Assembly (NCBI GenBank): GCA_018292915.2
Contig: JACVVK020000005.1
Span: forward strand, 4,055,001 to 4,119,000
DNA: 64,000 nt
Reading direction: 5' to 3'
Source: Batillaria attramentaria
Lineage: Eukaryota > Mollusca > Gastropoda > Batillariidae
The position numbers and the translations under genes were made by a program. This document shows, piece by piece, positions 39,301-44,285 of the stretch (its first letter is position 1; each line of letters opens with the position of its first letter). Below the pieces are notes generated by a model. The model saw nothing but the letters and a program-made list of their open reading frames with translations. It made no database searches and was not told the DNA's origin.

Positions 39301-42300
39301 TAGCAGCTGTAGTCTTTACCTAACAAGCCGTCGTTTGTCATATTAGCTGTAGCTTTCATGTTAGGTTAGTTTTAGCTTGTGTTTGCAATTTTTGAAGGTA
39401 ATCTAGATCTAGACTAATGCAGAACATTTTGCTGAGAGTGGCTGTGTAGATGTGCACCCTGACAAAGCAGGCCGTGATGTGTGATTAATGTGAGTGTGTG
39501 TGACGTACATGTACTTGCGAATTACATTGTTCAGTGGAATGGAGTGTTGATGCTGACTTTCAGATTTGTTCCTCCTGAACCGCAGAAGCCAAAGCGAATT
39601 CACAACTGCCAAGATCCAGTAACTAAGAGCTTATAAACACACACACTGCTGTAGGCTAGTGGCCGTGTGAGTGGTGACAGTTCCCATGTTTGCCCGTTCC
39701 TGTTTCCAGTTGATTCGGCTGGGGCAAATCCCAAGAATCAAGGTTTTATCACTCAAGTGTGACTTTGCCACAAATAATGTCAGTCCCCATAATGCCCAGT
39801 GATAGACAGGCCTGTGACTGACCCCAGGTTATTCACGCTCCAGTGCATTCCCACTCCAGGAAGCAGACACCCTGAGGAGAGTTCTATCTTGGTGAATCTG
39901 ACCCTATAATACATGACTGGCTCTTAGTTATTGGATCTTGTGAGTGCTAACTCTGTGTAATAGTGCCTTTTTTTTTTTCTTTTCTTTTTTTTAATACACC
40001 TGTGTTTGCCCATTGCAGCTTGCAGTTCCTAATTGTGGTGTGACTGTCAGTCTTCCCACAGCTGTTGCATCACCTGTCAGATGCATGTATATATATGAGT
40101 GAATATTTAGCTGGACATGCCATGCTTTTCTTTGTTTCTGTAGTAATTCAAAAAACTACTTGTGTGACATGCTTTACAGTATACAGTGTACTGCATACGT
40201 AATCAGAGAGTGGTCATGTTTTTTTGTACTCCAGTGTTTACGAGAGTATAACTACATGTCTGATTGCGCCTTCTGTTGAATGCACGTCAGTAGAGTGTGG
40301 CAGTTACATTAAGTGATATCTACCGGTAGTAATTGTAATTCTTTTCCAGAGCTGAGACAGTGCATGCAGTGACTGCATTTTCAAAAGTCATTTTACTTTC
40401 AGAAAACTGATTCGCTGATGGTGTAAATCATGTCCTTTCAGGAATTTTTTTTTTTCCCGAGTGGGTTTGGTATACAGTGCAGTTGTTATTGTGCATTTAC
40501 GTAGTTTATTGTTTATTAGTGAAATTGTGCACTTACTCATTCAGCACGTAGAATCACTGGATTTGAGGTGTATACCAGAAGTCCTGTCACAAACGTTGCC
40601 AGCTGGTGTAAATGAACAGAATAATGCTCAACATGTATTTGAGGATGTAACAAAGCTTTTACTTATAATGTTTTCAAGTATTGGATGATCCAGTGTTTGA
40701 AAAGATGATCAAATTTTCCGTAATTGAGCATTTGCACTGTTAAGATATACCTGTTACTTACTTGTAATAATGTTATAACTATTCTGTGTTTATATTTTCT
40801 AAATGTTAATAGTCGTAGAAGACTTTTTAAAAATAATTTATTTGCTGTTTGTTTACTCTTCCTCATAAGACACTCACGTAAGAGGAGAGACAAGTCATAT
40901 GCAGTAGCCTAAAGAAACTAAACTGAATTAATTTGAAGTGCAAGTTTGAATACCGTTTAATTTATTATCATTGAACACATTTTGAAATTATTTTTCAGAA
41001 CCCTCGGCATCAAGAATAAAGAAACCCTCTTCAGGACCGTCTCAGTCCCCTAAGTATGTGTACACTACGTTTTATTAAGAACGATTAATATATTTATTAA
41101 CCCTTTCTCAACTGTTGTTCCTAGCCAGCACCAGCTGGTAGACAGCTGCCATCGCTGATCAGCACCCCGCAGCAGACGACCGAAGGTGCTGATCGGCGAC
41201 ATGAGGCAGTGAAGTTATCAAATTTGAGAAATATCTTTCGATATGGAGACCTAATGGTTGGAAATGACCCCTATGTCACAAGGGAAACCTCATTAGCATT
41301 TTGCGCCGAAAACAGTTTGAATGAGATTGGTTGAGTAGTGTTTAAGCTATAACTTTTCAAAGTTGGGTACTGCAGAACCGGCCTGCACTGCCGGGGACAG
41401 CCAGTTTAGGGAGGAGTGCTGCTGCTGCCGGCCGAGTGTCAGGCACTTGGTGCTGGAAACATAAGCAGTTGTGAAAGGGTTAAGGGGATTTTAGTGGTTA
41501 AAGGCATCCGCTATGGATCCTGAGGCGCAGGTTCGAACGTCTGGCGGGCAGGAATCTGGTAGGACTTTTCCTTGCCAAATTGAGTCAAATTTACATGCAG
41601 ACTCGTTAACGGTGCCTGTCTTGCCTTCACGTATACACAAGCAGTATGAAGTGTACACGCTACAGATCCCTGTCCATATGAAAGGGGCCGCGGAATGGAA
41701 TACAATCTCCCTTATTATGGTAATGAGACTATAAGAGATATGCAAAAACAAGTAAGACCCAATCACGGGCTGCTATAGGTCAGTGTGCGCTTCAGACTGC
41801 ATGCACCGAGATCGCCTCTCATCTCATCCCTGCCACAGTTGATACTCACTACGTGCAATTAGTCGGTCCGTCTCCCATTAGTCCACTGCGAGCGTGACTC
41901 GTAGGCAGCCCAAACTTCTCCGCCGCGCAAAACACGTGAAGCACCCATACTGGAACTGAAGCACTATCAACAGTTGATCATATCCGCAAAGTAGAGCCCG
42001 GGAAATGTGAGCCTGCTTTGATTATCGTCGGTTCATTTGTACATCTTTGGCATGTTGTTAACCAATTTCATAGCAGCTTAGATATCTCTGTTGCCAAAGA
42101 CATGGATAGGGACACTGGGAAGTAAATGACGCTTTATCGTCATTTTTCCACACTGTGGCTGAGACAAGATGATGGTGACGTCGCAGTCAAAGCGAGCTGT
42201 GTGCGTCTGCCTTAGTGGTGAGCTTTCTTGTGTCAGTCCCTTTTCAAGTTAGTGATAATGTCATGCACAGTTGCCCAAGATTGTTTAGATCAGATGGTTG

Positions 42301-42383
42301 ATGTAACAATTTGTGTGCCTCTTTTTTTCTTTTTTTTCAGGACAAGTGTAGTTCGAAAACCTTCAGATTCCCGCAGGTCCTGA
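6091..42383 (+). CDS. PPP4R4: Protein phosphatase 4 regulatory subunit 4, coding span with introns
   Basis: This is a non-catalytic HEAT-repeat subunit that binds the PP4 catalytic subunit; vertebrate PPP4R4 is cytoplasmic. Joined exons keep one frame. They give helical HEAT pairs (GQEVQRISVITALPSLL, AWLDTLLDVIDLLPK, EVRACMCNQLDAVARGLG, LPVRHAAARSLL, NIRMRTCALLPDLKRL), then an acidic/basic coiled coil (EEEERNLIEREEREKREEE) and a Ser/Pro/Lys-rich tail with KKSTRSQS. The motif order and spacing match the PPP4R4 family as I know it. About 870 codons are visible up to the first stop at 37566, and about 60 N-terminal residues are missing. Introns are GT-AG. The last exons may be alternative: stops at 37566, 39626 or 42383. 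The one join I could not settle is between the exon ending 23784 and the exon ending 25954. Confidence 0.92.
7119..7162. repeat. (AG)n microsatellite with G run
   Basis: About 17 AG units are followed by a run of G. Confidence 0.95.
7256..7345 (-). mobile_element. LINE 3' tail with (GGAT)n
   Basis: On the minus strand the piece reads CTCCTTGGGAATAATAAAGTA, then ATCTGATT, then about ten GGAT units. This is the 3' end style of a non-LTR element, with a terminal tetranucleotide array. It resembles the tail at 36500-36553. Confidence 0.6.
7609..7692. repeat. (TG)n then (AG)n microsatellite
   Basis: About 31 TG units run directly into GA-rich repeats. Confidence 0.97.
8439..8975 (+). repeat. Degenerate tandem repeat, unit about 150 bp, 3.5 copies
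   Basis: GATACTGCT begins units at 8439, 8598, 8751 and 8897. Each is followed by AGATCKTGT, a CATCAA block, a GTATTTATAAGTA-like block, GTGGTCGAGGC and TGACGTACATTC. Copies have diverged and spacing falls from 159 to 146. Confidence 0.85.
11393..11614. repeat. Long (CA)n microsatellite with CGAA interruptions
   Basis: This is the longest dinucleotide tract in the window. CGAA interruptions lie at 11437, 11457, 11535 and 11555, which is two pairs 98 bases apart. A-rich and C-rich low-complexity sequence follows to about 11840. Confidence 0.97.
12197..12486. repeat. (TC)n/(TGTC)n low-complexity tract
   Basis: CT-rich sequence with TGTC and TCTC units, ending in about 20 pure TC units. Confidence 0.95.
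13790..13813. repeat. Poly-C run
   Basis: An uninterrupted run of more than 20 C, one of many such runs in the window. Confidence 0.95.
14287..14370. repeat. (GT)n then (GC)n microsatellite
   Basis: About 24 GT units pass into GCGC and GTGC units. Confidence 0.95.
14890..15210 (+). repeat. Unclassified dispersed repeat, copy 1
   Basis: Shared in order with 25385-25640: CCGCTTCAAAA, AGAGCATATA, AATCGGCCCCTTCTAATCG, AAATCCAAAGCGTT, GAATTTGGAA, CGGTGCTGTGGCGTG, GGAGCGGCATAGCAC and GGAAAAACGCCCGTCC. Neither copy shows terminal inverted repeats or coding capacity. Confidence 0.8.
16824..16915. repeat. (CA)n microsatellite
   Basis: About 45 uninterrupted CA units, 200 bases upstream of the exon at 17124. 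Confidence 0.98.
17124..17271 (+). CDS. PPP4R4: PPP4R4 exon
   Basis: Acceptor TTGCAG, donor GTCAGA. Begins EVLYVAQQDMQLAACSAFLQ and continues with a second helix; this is a HEAT pair. It ends with one base of a codon (GAC). Confidence 0.9.
17446..17519 (+). CDS. PPP4R4: PPP4R4 exon
   Basis: Acceptor TTTCAAACAG, donor GTAAGT. Reads DVAAAWLDTLLDVIDLLPKD and on to IIKKD, ending on a full codon. The AWL-TLL-VI-LPK pattern is conserved in the family. Confidence 0.92.
17626..17797 (+). repeat. tRNA-derived SINE, family A, copy 2, full length with target duplication
   Basis: This 172-bp copy is flanked by a perfect 11-bp duplication, AGTTTTCTGAG (17615-17625 and 17798-17808). The A box is GGCCGAATGGTAGAACGCTG and the B box GAGTTCGAATCCCGGC. 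It ends GGACGTTAAACTCCCTAACA. It sits in an intron in sense orientation. Confidence 0.95.
17922..18028 (+). CDS. PPP4R4: PPP4R4 exon
   Basis: Acceptor TTATTTCAG, donor GTAAGT. Reads ILSIAINKGQLSQPVQARLS and then CCKILGKVATKFESF; ends with two bases of a Val codon. Confidence 0.93.
18513..18620 (+). CDS. PPP4R4: PPP4R4 exon
   Basis: Acceptor GATTGCAG, donor GTAAGA. Reads VIKKEILPVVQQLCQDVEHE and then VRACMCNQLDAVARGLG, a strongly conserved HEAT repeat. Confidence 0.94.
18990..19366 (-). repeat. tRNA-derived SINE, family C
   Basis: On the minus strand it starts with a head containing an A box (GGTGGTATAGTGGTTAAGAC) and a B box (AGGTTCGAGTCCCACTT) at about 19290-19366. A central CGGGTTCTCTCCGGGTACTC follows, a motif common in molluscan SINE bodies. 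It ends near an AGCGCTTTGAGCC stretch at 19015-19030. A T-rich insertion (19160-19200) interrupts the body. Confidence 0.75.
19473..19594 (+). CDS. PPP4R4: PPP4R4 exon
   Basis: Acceptor TGTTAACAG, donor GTCAGT. Reads LEATKSAILPELVELTNDEE and then SDVRVMGIDTVVDLSSMLDD, a HEAT pair. Confidence 0.93.
20369..20491 (+). CDS. PPP4R4: PPP4R4 exon
   Basis: Acceptor TTTCGCAG, donor GTAAGT. Reads DTVVTTIIPLVCKFCQRAMQ and ends with AKQLGRLCHGLH. The LGRLCHGL motif is conserved in the family. Confidence 0.93.
20492..21149 (+). other. PPP4R4 intron, nothing distinctive
   Basis: Apart from a short G run, a T/G-rich patch (20860-20910) and the T-rich acceptor region, I see no repeat or gene. Confidence 0.6.
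21150..21250 (+). CDS. PPP4R4: PPP4R4 exon
   Basis: Acceptor CACTGCAG, donor GTAGTA. Reads SNLTDEQLHWFVDYYKKLCK and then a polar linker VGLPDKQKGNESKQ, ending on a full codon. Confidence 0.92.
21328..21726. mobile_element. Non-autonomous DNA transposon (MITE), PIF/Harbinger-like
   Basis: This 399-bp GC-rich element has terminal inverted repeats of about 28 bp that are near perfect over GGCCCGATGCACACGAG and carry only a few mismatches further in. It is flanked by TAA on both sides (21325-21327 and 21727-21729). A TWA target site is the Harbinger signature. No transposase frame is present. It lies in the intron after the exon ending 21250. Confidence 0.9.
21861..21938 (+). CDS. PPP4R4: PPP4R4 exon
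   Basis: Acceptor ATTTTTCAG, donor GTGAGA. Reads ALQVHAVFEDEDSTVETRRN and then AAFNFP; the RRNAAFNFP end is conserved (phase 0 to 0). Confidence 0.92.
22320..22439 (+). CDS. PPP4R4: PPP4R4 exon
   Basis: Acceptor CCTCCACAG, donor GTGAGT. Reads AMATLVGMKHFKSELHPTFT and then LLCKDPHIHVRKTIASGFHE, a HEAT repeat (phase 0 to 0). Confidence 0.93.
22724..22774. repeat. (GT)n microsatellite
   Basis: About 25 GT units in the intron before the exon at 23044. Confidence 0.97.
22837..22914. repeat. Large imperfect palindrome
   Basis: Perfect 18-bp arms (22839-22856, TAGAGCCCACAGCTCATA, and its complement at 22896-22913) flank a centre that is itself palindromic (CATATAATAATTATATG). Confidence 0.95.
22979..23043 (+). 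promoter_or_regulatory. TG-repeat 3' splice site of PPP4R4
   Basis: The last 65 intron bases are TG, TGCG and TACG repeats ending GTGCGTGCAG, with no pyrimidine tract. The exon boundary at 23044 is fixed by the conserved HE-VAKLLG join. Confidence 0.85.
23044..23121 (+). CDS. PPP4R4: PPP4R4 exon after a TG-repeat acceptor
   Basis: Reads VAKLLGHNVSAIFNDLITLL and then KDENAE, donor GTAAGA. It completes the helix started by FHE in the previous exon (phase 0 to 0). Confidence 0.92.
23704..23784 (+). CDS. PPP4R4: PPP4R4 exon
   Basis: Acceptor TTTTCTAG, donor GTAGGC. Reads VLKGAVASFPPSIEVMSRGG and then APLSEAK, ending on a full codon. Confidence 0.9.
23785..25668 (+). other. PPP4R4 intron with repeats
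   Basis: It contains T-rich and A-rich tracts, a short GT stretch (24427-24480), a G-rich run (25260-25296) and dispersed repeat copy 2 (25385-25640). A small exon could be hidden here, but I could not find one. Confidence 0.55.
25385..25640 (+). repeat. Unclassified dispersed repeat, copy 2
   Basis: Collinear with 14890-15210. It ends within about 30 to 110 bases of the next PPP4R4 exon, depending on which acceptor is used. Confidence 0.8.
25754..25954 (+). CDS. PPP4R4: PPP4R4 exon, 5' boundary uncertain
   Basis: The conserved part reads SVLCEKVASATELVHALLSA and then WRLQEEMMTSFACLGKV; donor GTGAGT. The frame stays open leftward past 25652. Because the previous exon ends on a full codon, the AG at 25752-25753 is the nearby acceptor in phase, although its pyrimidine tract is poor. 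The AG at 25667-25668 would need an undetected intermediate exon. Confidence 0.8.
26237..26340. repeat. Inverted repeat, about 100 bp
   Basis: GCCACTTCAAGCCACTA (26244-26260) is perfectly complementary to 26315-26331. The outer flanks pair with mismatches, around a loop of about 54 bases. Confidence 0.9.
26493..27000 (+). repeat. tRNA-derived SINE, family B, full length with target duplication
   Basis: This 508-bp element lies between perfect 10-bp copies of CTTTGCAACA (26483-26492 and 27001-27010). The head has an A box (GTAGTGTAGTGGTTAGCAC) and a B box (GGGTTCGAATCCCAGCC) at about 26500-26570. The body is about 380 bp and unrelated to family A. The tail is A-rich with CAAAA units. Confidence 0.95.
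27176..27281 (+). CDS. PPP4R4: PPP4R4 exon
   Basis: Acceptor TTTTGCAG, donor GTAAGT. Reads RALPVRHAAARSLLVLMRSL and then KKLEQREQLTHTLIE; LPV-AA-RSL is conserved. It ends with one base of a codon. Confidence 0.93.
27824..28116 (+). CDS. PPP4R4: PPP4R4 exon, largest HEAT exon
   Basis: Acceptor TTGTGCAG, donor GTACGA. It includes YVIELYSKAFFKEHLFEYVL, a DPVPNIRMRTCALLPDLKRL helix pair and CIRKILVNEKDKDVSFVMKQ. The acceptor at 27823 was chosen because it restores the frame from the preceding exon and keeps the expected segment length before YVIELYSK. Confidence 0.93.
28430..28474 (+). CDS. PPP4R4: PPP4R4 small exon
   Basis: Acceptor GTGTTGCAG, donor GTGAGT. Reads AVEELDQIPVQMESM (15 codons, phase 0 to 0); it links the HEAT region to the coiled coil. 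Confidence 0.9.
28983..29187 (+). repeat. Degenerate tandem duplication, period about 114 bp, ending at a 3' splice site
   Basis: The unit at 28983 (GGTCAAATTCTCGCTGGC, GCGTGACA, GATTAAACATGAT, ACGCTGCCGTA) is repeated at 29097 (GGTCAAATTGCTCTCCGGC, GCGTGACA, AGTAAACGTGAT, GTGCTGCTGTAG). Only the second unit ends in a usable AG. Confidence 0.8.
29188..29365 (+). CDS. PPP4R4: PPP4R4 exon, coiled coil
   Basis: Acceptor GCTGCTGTAG, donor GTAGCC. Reads VSRRKNYEDDAEDQVKEEEE, then a charged helix rich in Glu, Arg and Lys, then SLIPKPPMVKKTST. It ends with one base (G) of a codon. Confidence 0.9.
29611..29686. repeat. Poly-C tract followed by (CA)n
   Basis: About 50 nearly uninterrupted C, then 12 CA units. 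Confidence 0.95.
30059..30090. repeat. Poly-C run, about 30 bases
   Basis: Uninterrupted C on the plus strand. Confidence 0.95.
30320..30415 (+). CDS. PPP4R4: PPP4R4 cassette-type exon (phase 1 to 1)
   Basis: Acceptor TGTACAG, donor GTATGA. Reads GSSGQPAANKPSVARRESKT and then STTTPPTQTPSA. The length of 96 is a multiple of three with the same phase at both ends, so skipping keeps the frame. Confidence 0.85.
32011..32618 (-). mobile_element. Decayed Tc1/mariner transposon, internally deleted
   Basis: Terminal inverted repeats pair 32011-32052 (ATGAACTCAAGCCAAAAACG, then TTATGCAACC) with the complement of 32575-32618 (CATGAACTCTGAGCCAAAAA, then GTTACGCAACC). At about 608 bp it is shorter than an active element. 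Its minus strand keeps the end of a transposase gene. The left flank shows TA; the right flank looks mutated. Confidence 0.85.
32331..32483 (-). pseudogene. Tc1-like transposase C-terminal remnant
   Basis: The minus strand reads MHEEWNSLDQEKLKRLVNRV, then PKRCREVIQTRRR, with a stop at 32331-32333. The EEWN-LVNRVPKRC-VI pattern is the usual C-terminus of Tc1 transposases, after the last catalytic Asp. The catalytic DDE core is absent. Confidence 0.85.
33220..33330 (+). CDS. PPP4R4: PPP4R4 cassette-type exon (phase 1 to 1)
   Basis: Acceptor TGACTGCAG, donor GTGAGG. Begins VCNGRGAGCGVGSGLQPHMI and ends KSKSTTSIPSLSHIPRP. Length 111; basic and Ser-rich. Confidence 0.82.
33331..34406 (+). other. 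PPP4R4 intron, nothing distinctive
   Basis: No repeat family, exon or gene recognised. Confidence 0.55.
34407..34481 (+). CDS. PPP4R4: PPP4R4 cassette-type exon (phase 1 to 1)
   Basis: Acceptor TTTTCACCTCAG, donor GTTGGT. Begins EARPSTPPRKEPSCRIPVYH and ends SLPRS. Length 75. Confidence 0.85.
36185..36553 (+). mobile_element. LINE 3' end fragment with (ATTG)n tail
   Basis: It ends AATTTCCCGGAAGGGATTAA, TAAAGT, then ATTG repeats to 36553, the 3' tail form of several non-LTR elements. A GT microsatellite with a G run (36294-36374) splits the fragment. The upstream limit is uncertain. Confidence 0.6.
36294..36349. repeat. (GT)n microsatellite
   Basis: About 27 GT units followed by G runs. Confidence 0.97.
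36573..36742 (+). repeat. tRNA-derived SINE, family A, copy 3, full length with target duplication
   Basis: Flanked by CCGTTACTGCTTTATG (36557-36572) and the same 16 bases with one mismatch at 36743-36758. A box GGCCAAATGGCAGAGCGTTG, B box GAGTTGGAATCCCGGC. It ends GGATGCTAAACTCCCAAACG. The duplication extends to just after the ATTG tail of the LINE fragment. Confidence 0.95.
36892..36978 (+). CDS. PPP4R4: PPP4R4 cassette-type exon (phase 1 to 1)
   Basis: Acceptor CTATTTTCAG, donor GTTTAG. Begins APTAAAGSGLNKSKASPTSQ and ends RSGNNPAPA. Length 87. Confidence 0.85.
37382..37566 (+). CDS. PPP4R4: PPP4R4 exon ending in an in-frame TAG
   Basis: Acceptor GTCTTCCCCAG. Begins AKKSTRSQSLTLPPIKKAAG and later reads RRSSVPLEKRGSPSKKLPSK before TAG at 37564-37566. 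The KKS-RSQS motif is kept in the vertebrate protein, so this exon is genuine. As written it is a terminal exon, but the same frame stays open and Ser/Pro-rich after the TAG up to 37878, so the stop may be bypassed. Confidence 0.82.
37574..37687 (+). CDS. PPP4R4: Candidate alternative PPP4R4 exon that avoids the TAG
   Basis: A phase-matching AG (37572-37573), after a C/T-rich stretch, would start this exon 8 bases beyond the TAG. A good donor, GTATGT, follows at 37688. It reads GKALSPRSSRISPQKPGPGA and ends TRGTSPCS, 114 bases, phase 1 to 1, and joins in frame to the exon at 40999. Inference from splice signals and composition only. Confidence 0.45.
37688..39585 (+). other. PPP4R4 intron or alternative 3' region
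   Basis: Contains a T run (37861-37880), a GT microsatellite (37927-37954) and a G run (38564-38583). No other feature is recognised. Confidence 0.55.
39586..39626 (+). CDS. PPP4R4: Candidate alternative last exon of PPP4R4
   Basis: Acceptor TTGTTCCTCCTGAACCGCAG. With the G left by any upstream phase-1 exon it reads EAKANSQLPRSSN and stops at TAA (39624-39626). The phase matches and the composition fits the tail, but it is short, so chance cannot be excluded. Confidence 0.5.
39627..40998 (+). other. No exon seen
   Basis: AT-rich sequence with T runs (39969-39990). No repeat family recognised. Confidence 0.55.
40999..41053 (+). CDS. PPP4R4: PPP4R4 penultimate exon of the long form
   Basis: Acceptor TTATTTTTCAG, donor GTATGT. 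With a leftover G it reads EPSASRIKKPSSGPSQSP and leaves two bases (AA). The phase fits all phase-1 exons upstream. Confidence 0.8.
41054..42340 (+). other. PPP4R4 last intron with SINE
   Basis: A tRNA-like SINE lies at 41490-41735. The rest shows no recognised feature. Confidence 0.6.
41490..41735 (+). repeat. tRNA-derived SINE, family D
   Basis: A box TTAGTGGTTAAAGGCATCCG and B box CAGGTTCGAACGTCTGG lie in the first 60 bases. A body of about 180 bases follows that is not shared with the other SINEs. The 3' end and target duplication were not resolved. Confidence 0.65.
42341..42383 (+). CDS. PPP4R4: PPP4R4 last exon of the long form
   Basis: Acceptor CTTTTTTTTCAG after a long T-rich tract. 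With AA from the previous exon it reads KTSVVRKPSDSRRS and stops at TGA (42381-42383). A basic, Ser-rich C-terminus fits the family. Confidence 0.8.
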
Positions 42384-44155
42384 TATTTTGTGTTTGAAAC
42401 GTCGGTTGCCGCTTGTTCTGCGTCCCGCAGAGGTCGAATCCAATTCTTGTGCGGTCCACCCAGCGCAGCGAAGGATGGCAGTCAGTGTTCCTGTTCGTGT
42501 GACAAGAGGTTTCTGTTTGGATTCTTTTGTATGAGTTTCGCGCACTGTGTTACTTTGCACCTCTGCATGGATCTTGGCATCCACGCTTAACCTGTGCAGG
42601 ATGGAACATCGGACTTCAGGGCACCAAGCTTGGAGGATGGATTGGAACGAAATATGAGCATCCCCCCCCCCCCCCCCCTTTCCTTCGTCGGAGTTGATGA
42701 ACAATGTGGCCAGTTCTTGGAATGGAGGACTGTGGACAGAATGAATGTGAGATCACCAGGAACGCAGCCAACTTGACCAGTTTGTGCAGTGCGTGCACTG
42801 AGCTTGTCTCTTGTCGTTTTGAAGATACGTGTAGATGCAAATAATGCAGTGGTAGTTAATGTTTCTGGTATTGCTGACGATCAACTCATCTAAGTGAGCT
42901 GCAAGAAGGCTGAGGTGGGGGCAAACGTCAAACCAGCTTGTAGGCCTGGGTCATTTGAACATGCATCTGTGTTCACAGCAAGCTTGATGGTACAAAAGAA
43001 ATGGGTACGATGAATCAGAGGCCTGCGATCACCTCTGCCACAGTGGAGTTTTGTGACCCTGTGCAATTCACTCAGATACGTGCGAGGATAGTTTCTTGTC
43101 ATCCTTTGGATTTTTTTTTTTTCCCCCTCAGGAAGGACTGTGTAGCACAAAGTATTGTGACCTCTGAATCCTTTGACATCAGGAATTCTGACTCTTGCGA
43201 CCACCGAGCATCAGGTATTTTGACCATCGGATGTGGAATTCCATTGACAATCTTGTTCTCACCTGCAGTGTTGCATGGTCTTTCTGTTCGAACAATTGCC
43301 AGCAACTGTTTTCCTTCTTCCTCTCTCTTTACGTCTCTCTCTGTTTATTCCCTTTGTGCTTCTGTTTCTTTTTTCTGTCTTTTGTTGTTTTTTTCCTCAG
43401 TCCTTGAACTGCAATTTTTTTTTTTTTTTTTTTTTAAGGGGGATGGGGTGGGGGGGGGGGGGGGAATAATTTTGAGCAATATGGAGACTTTGATTTTCTG
43501 TGCTTTATTCATGTACCTTATTCGAAGAGGTGGGTTTGTCTTTCAGTAGTATGACTGCTGAAGTAATTGGTTTTGAAGCTGATACAATGGTTCATCAGCT
43601 GATTTTTTGCTCTTTTTTTTTTTTTTTTTTCATTGAGTCAGTCTTTGAGATATGCAATGTCTGGAAATTCCCACTTCATTGGCATTGTGATAAAGACGTG
43701 TAATTGTATGTGTACACACATGTGCTGTAGTGTGAGTGTAAATGTTAGTCTTGTGTGTGAAAAGAAGTGTTTCTTCAGAGGAATATTGATTAATGATGCA
43801 TGGAACTTGTGAGATTGCTCAGATCTGTAGGTTTCGTTAAGTATGCAAGTGCTTGGTGGATTGTGACAGACAATTTTTTTCGTTATATATATGTCATGAG
43901 TTTGTGCTGAATATGGTTTAAACAGTTGGTGTGGGTGTGAGCAGTTCTGCAGTGTTCAAGTTTAAAGTCAGTCTGGTTTTCTTGTCCATTTTGTTTACTT
44001 TTGCCCCCTTCTTTTTTTGTGACTTGTGTGTGGTATATGATTCACGAAGCATTTGTCAAGTTTGTCCTCTCCATGATGCATTACGTTGATTATTAGAGGT
44101 GTATAAAATAATTTCAGAGAATTGAGGTTGGCAATTTCTGATGGAGATGATGATA

Positions 44156-44229
44156 TGTGTGTGTATGTATGTGTGTGTGTGTGCATGCGTGTGTGCGTGT
44201 GTTTATAATGTGTGTGTGCGCATGTGTGC

Positions 44230-44264
<35 letters not shown>

Positions 44265-44285
44265 TGCAAAAGAAAGAGAGAGAGA
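44156..44285. repeat. (GT)n then (GA)n microsatellite
   Basis: GT units with GC interruptions pass into GA units. Confidence 0.93.
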
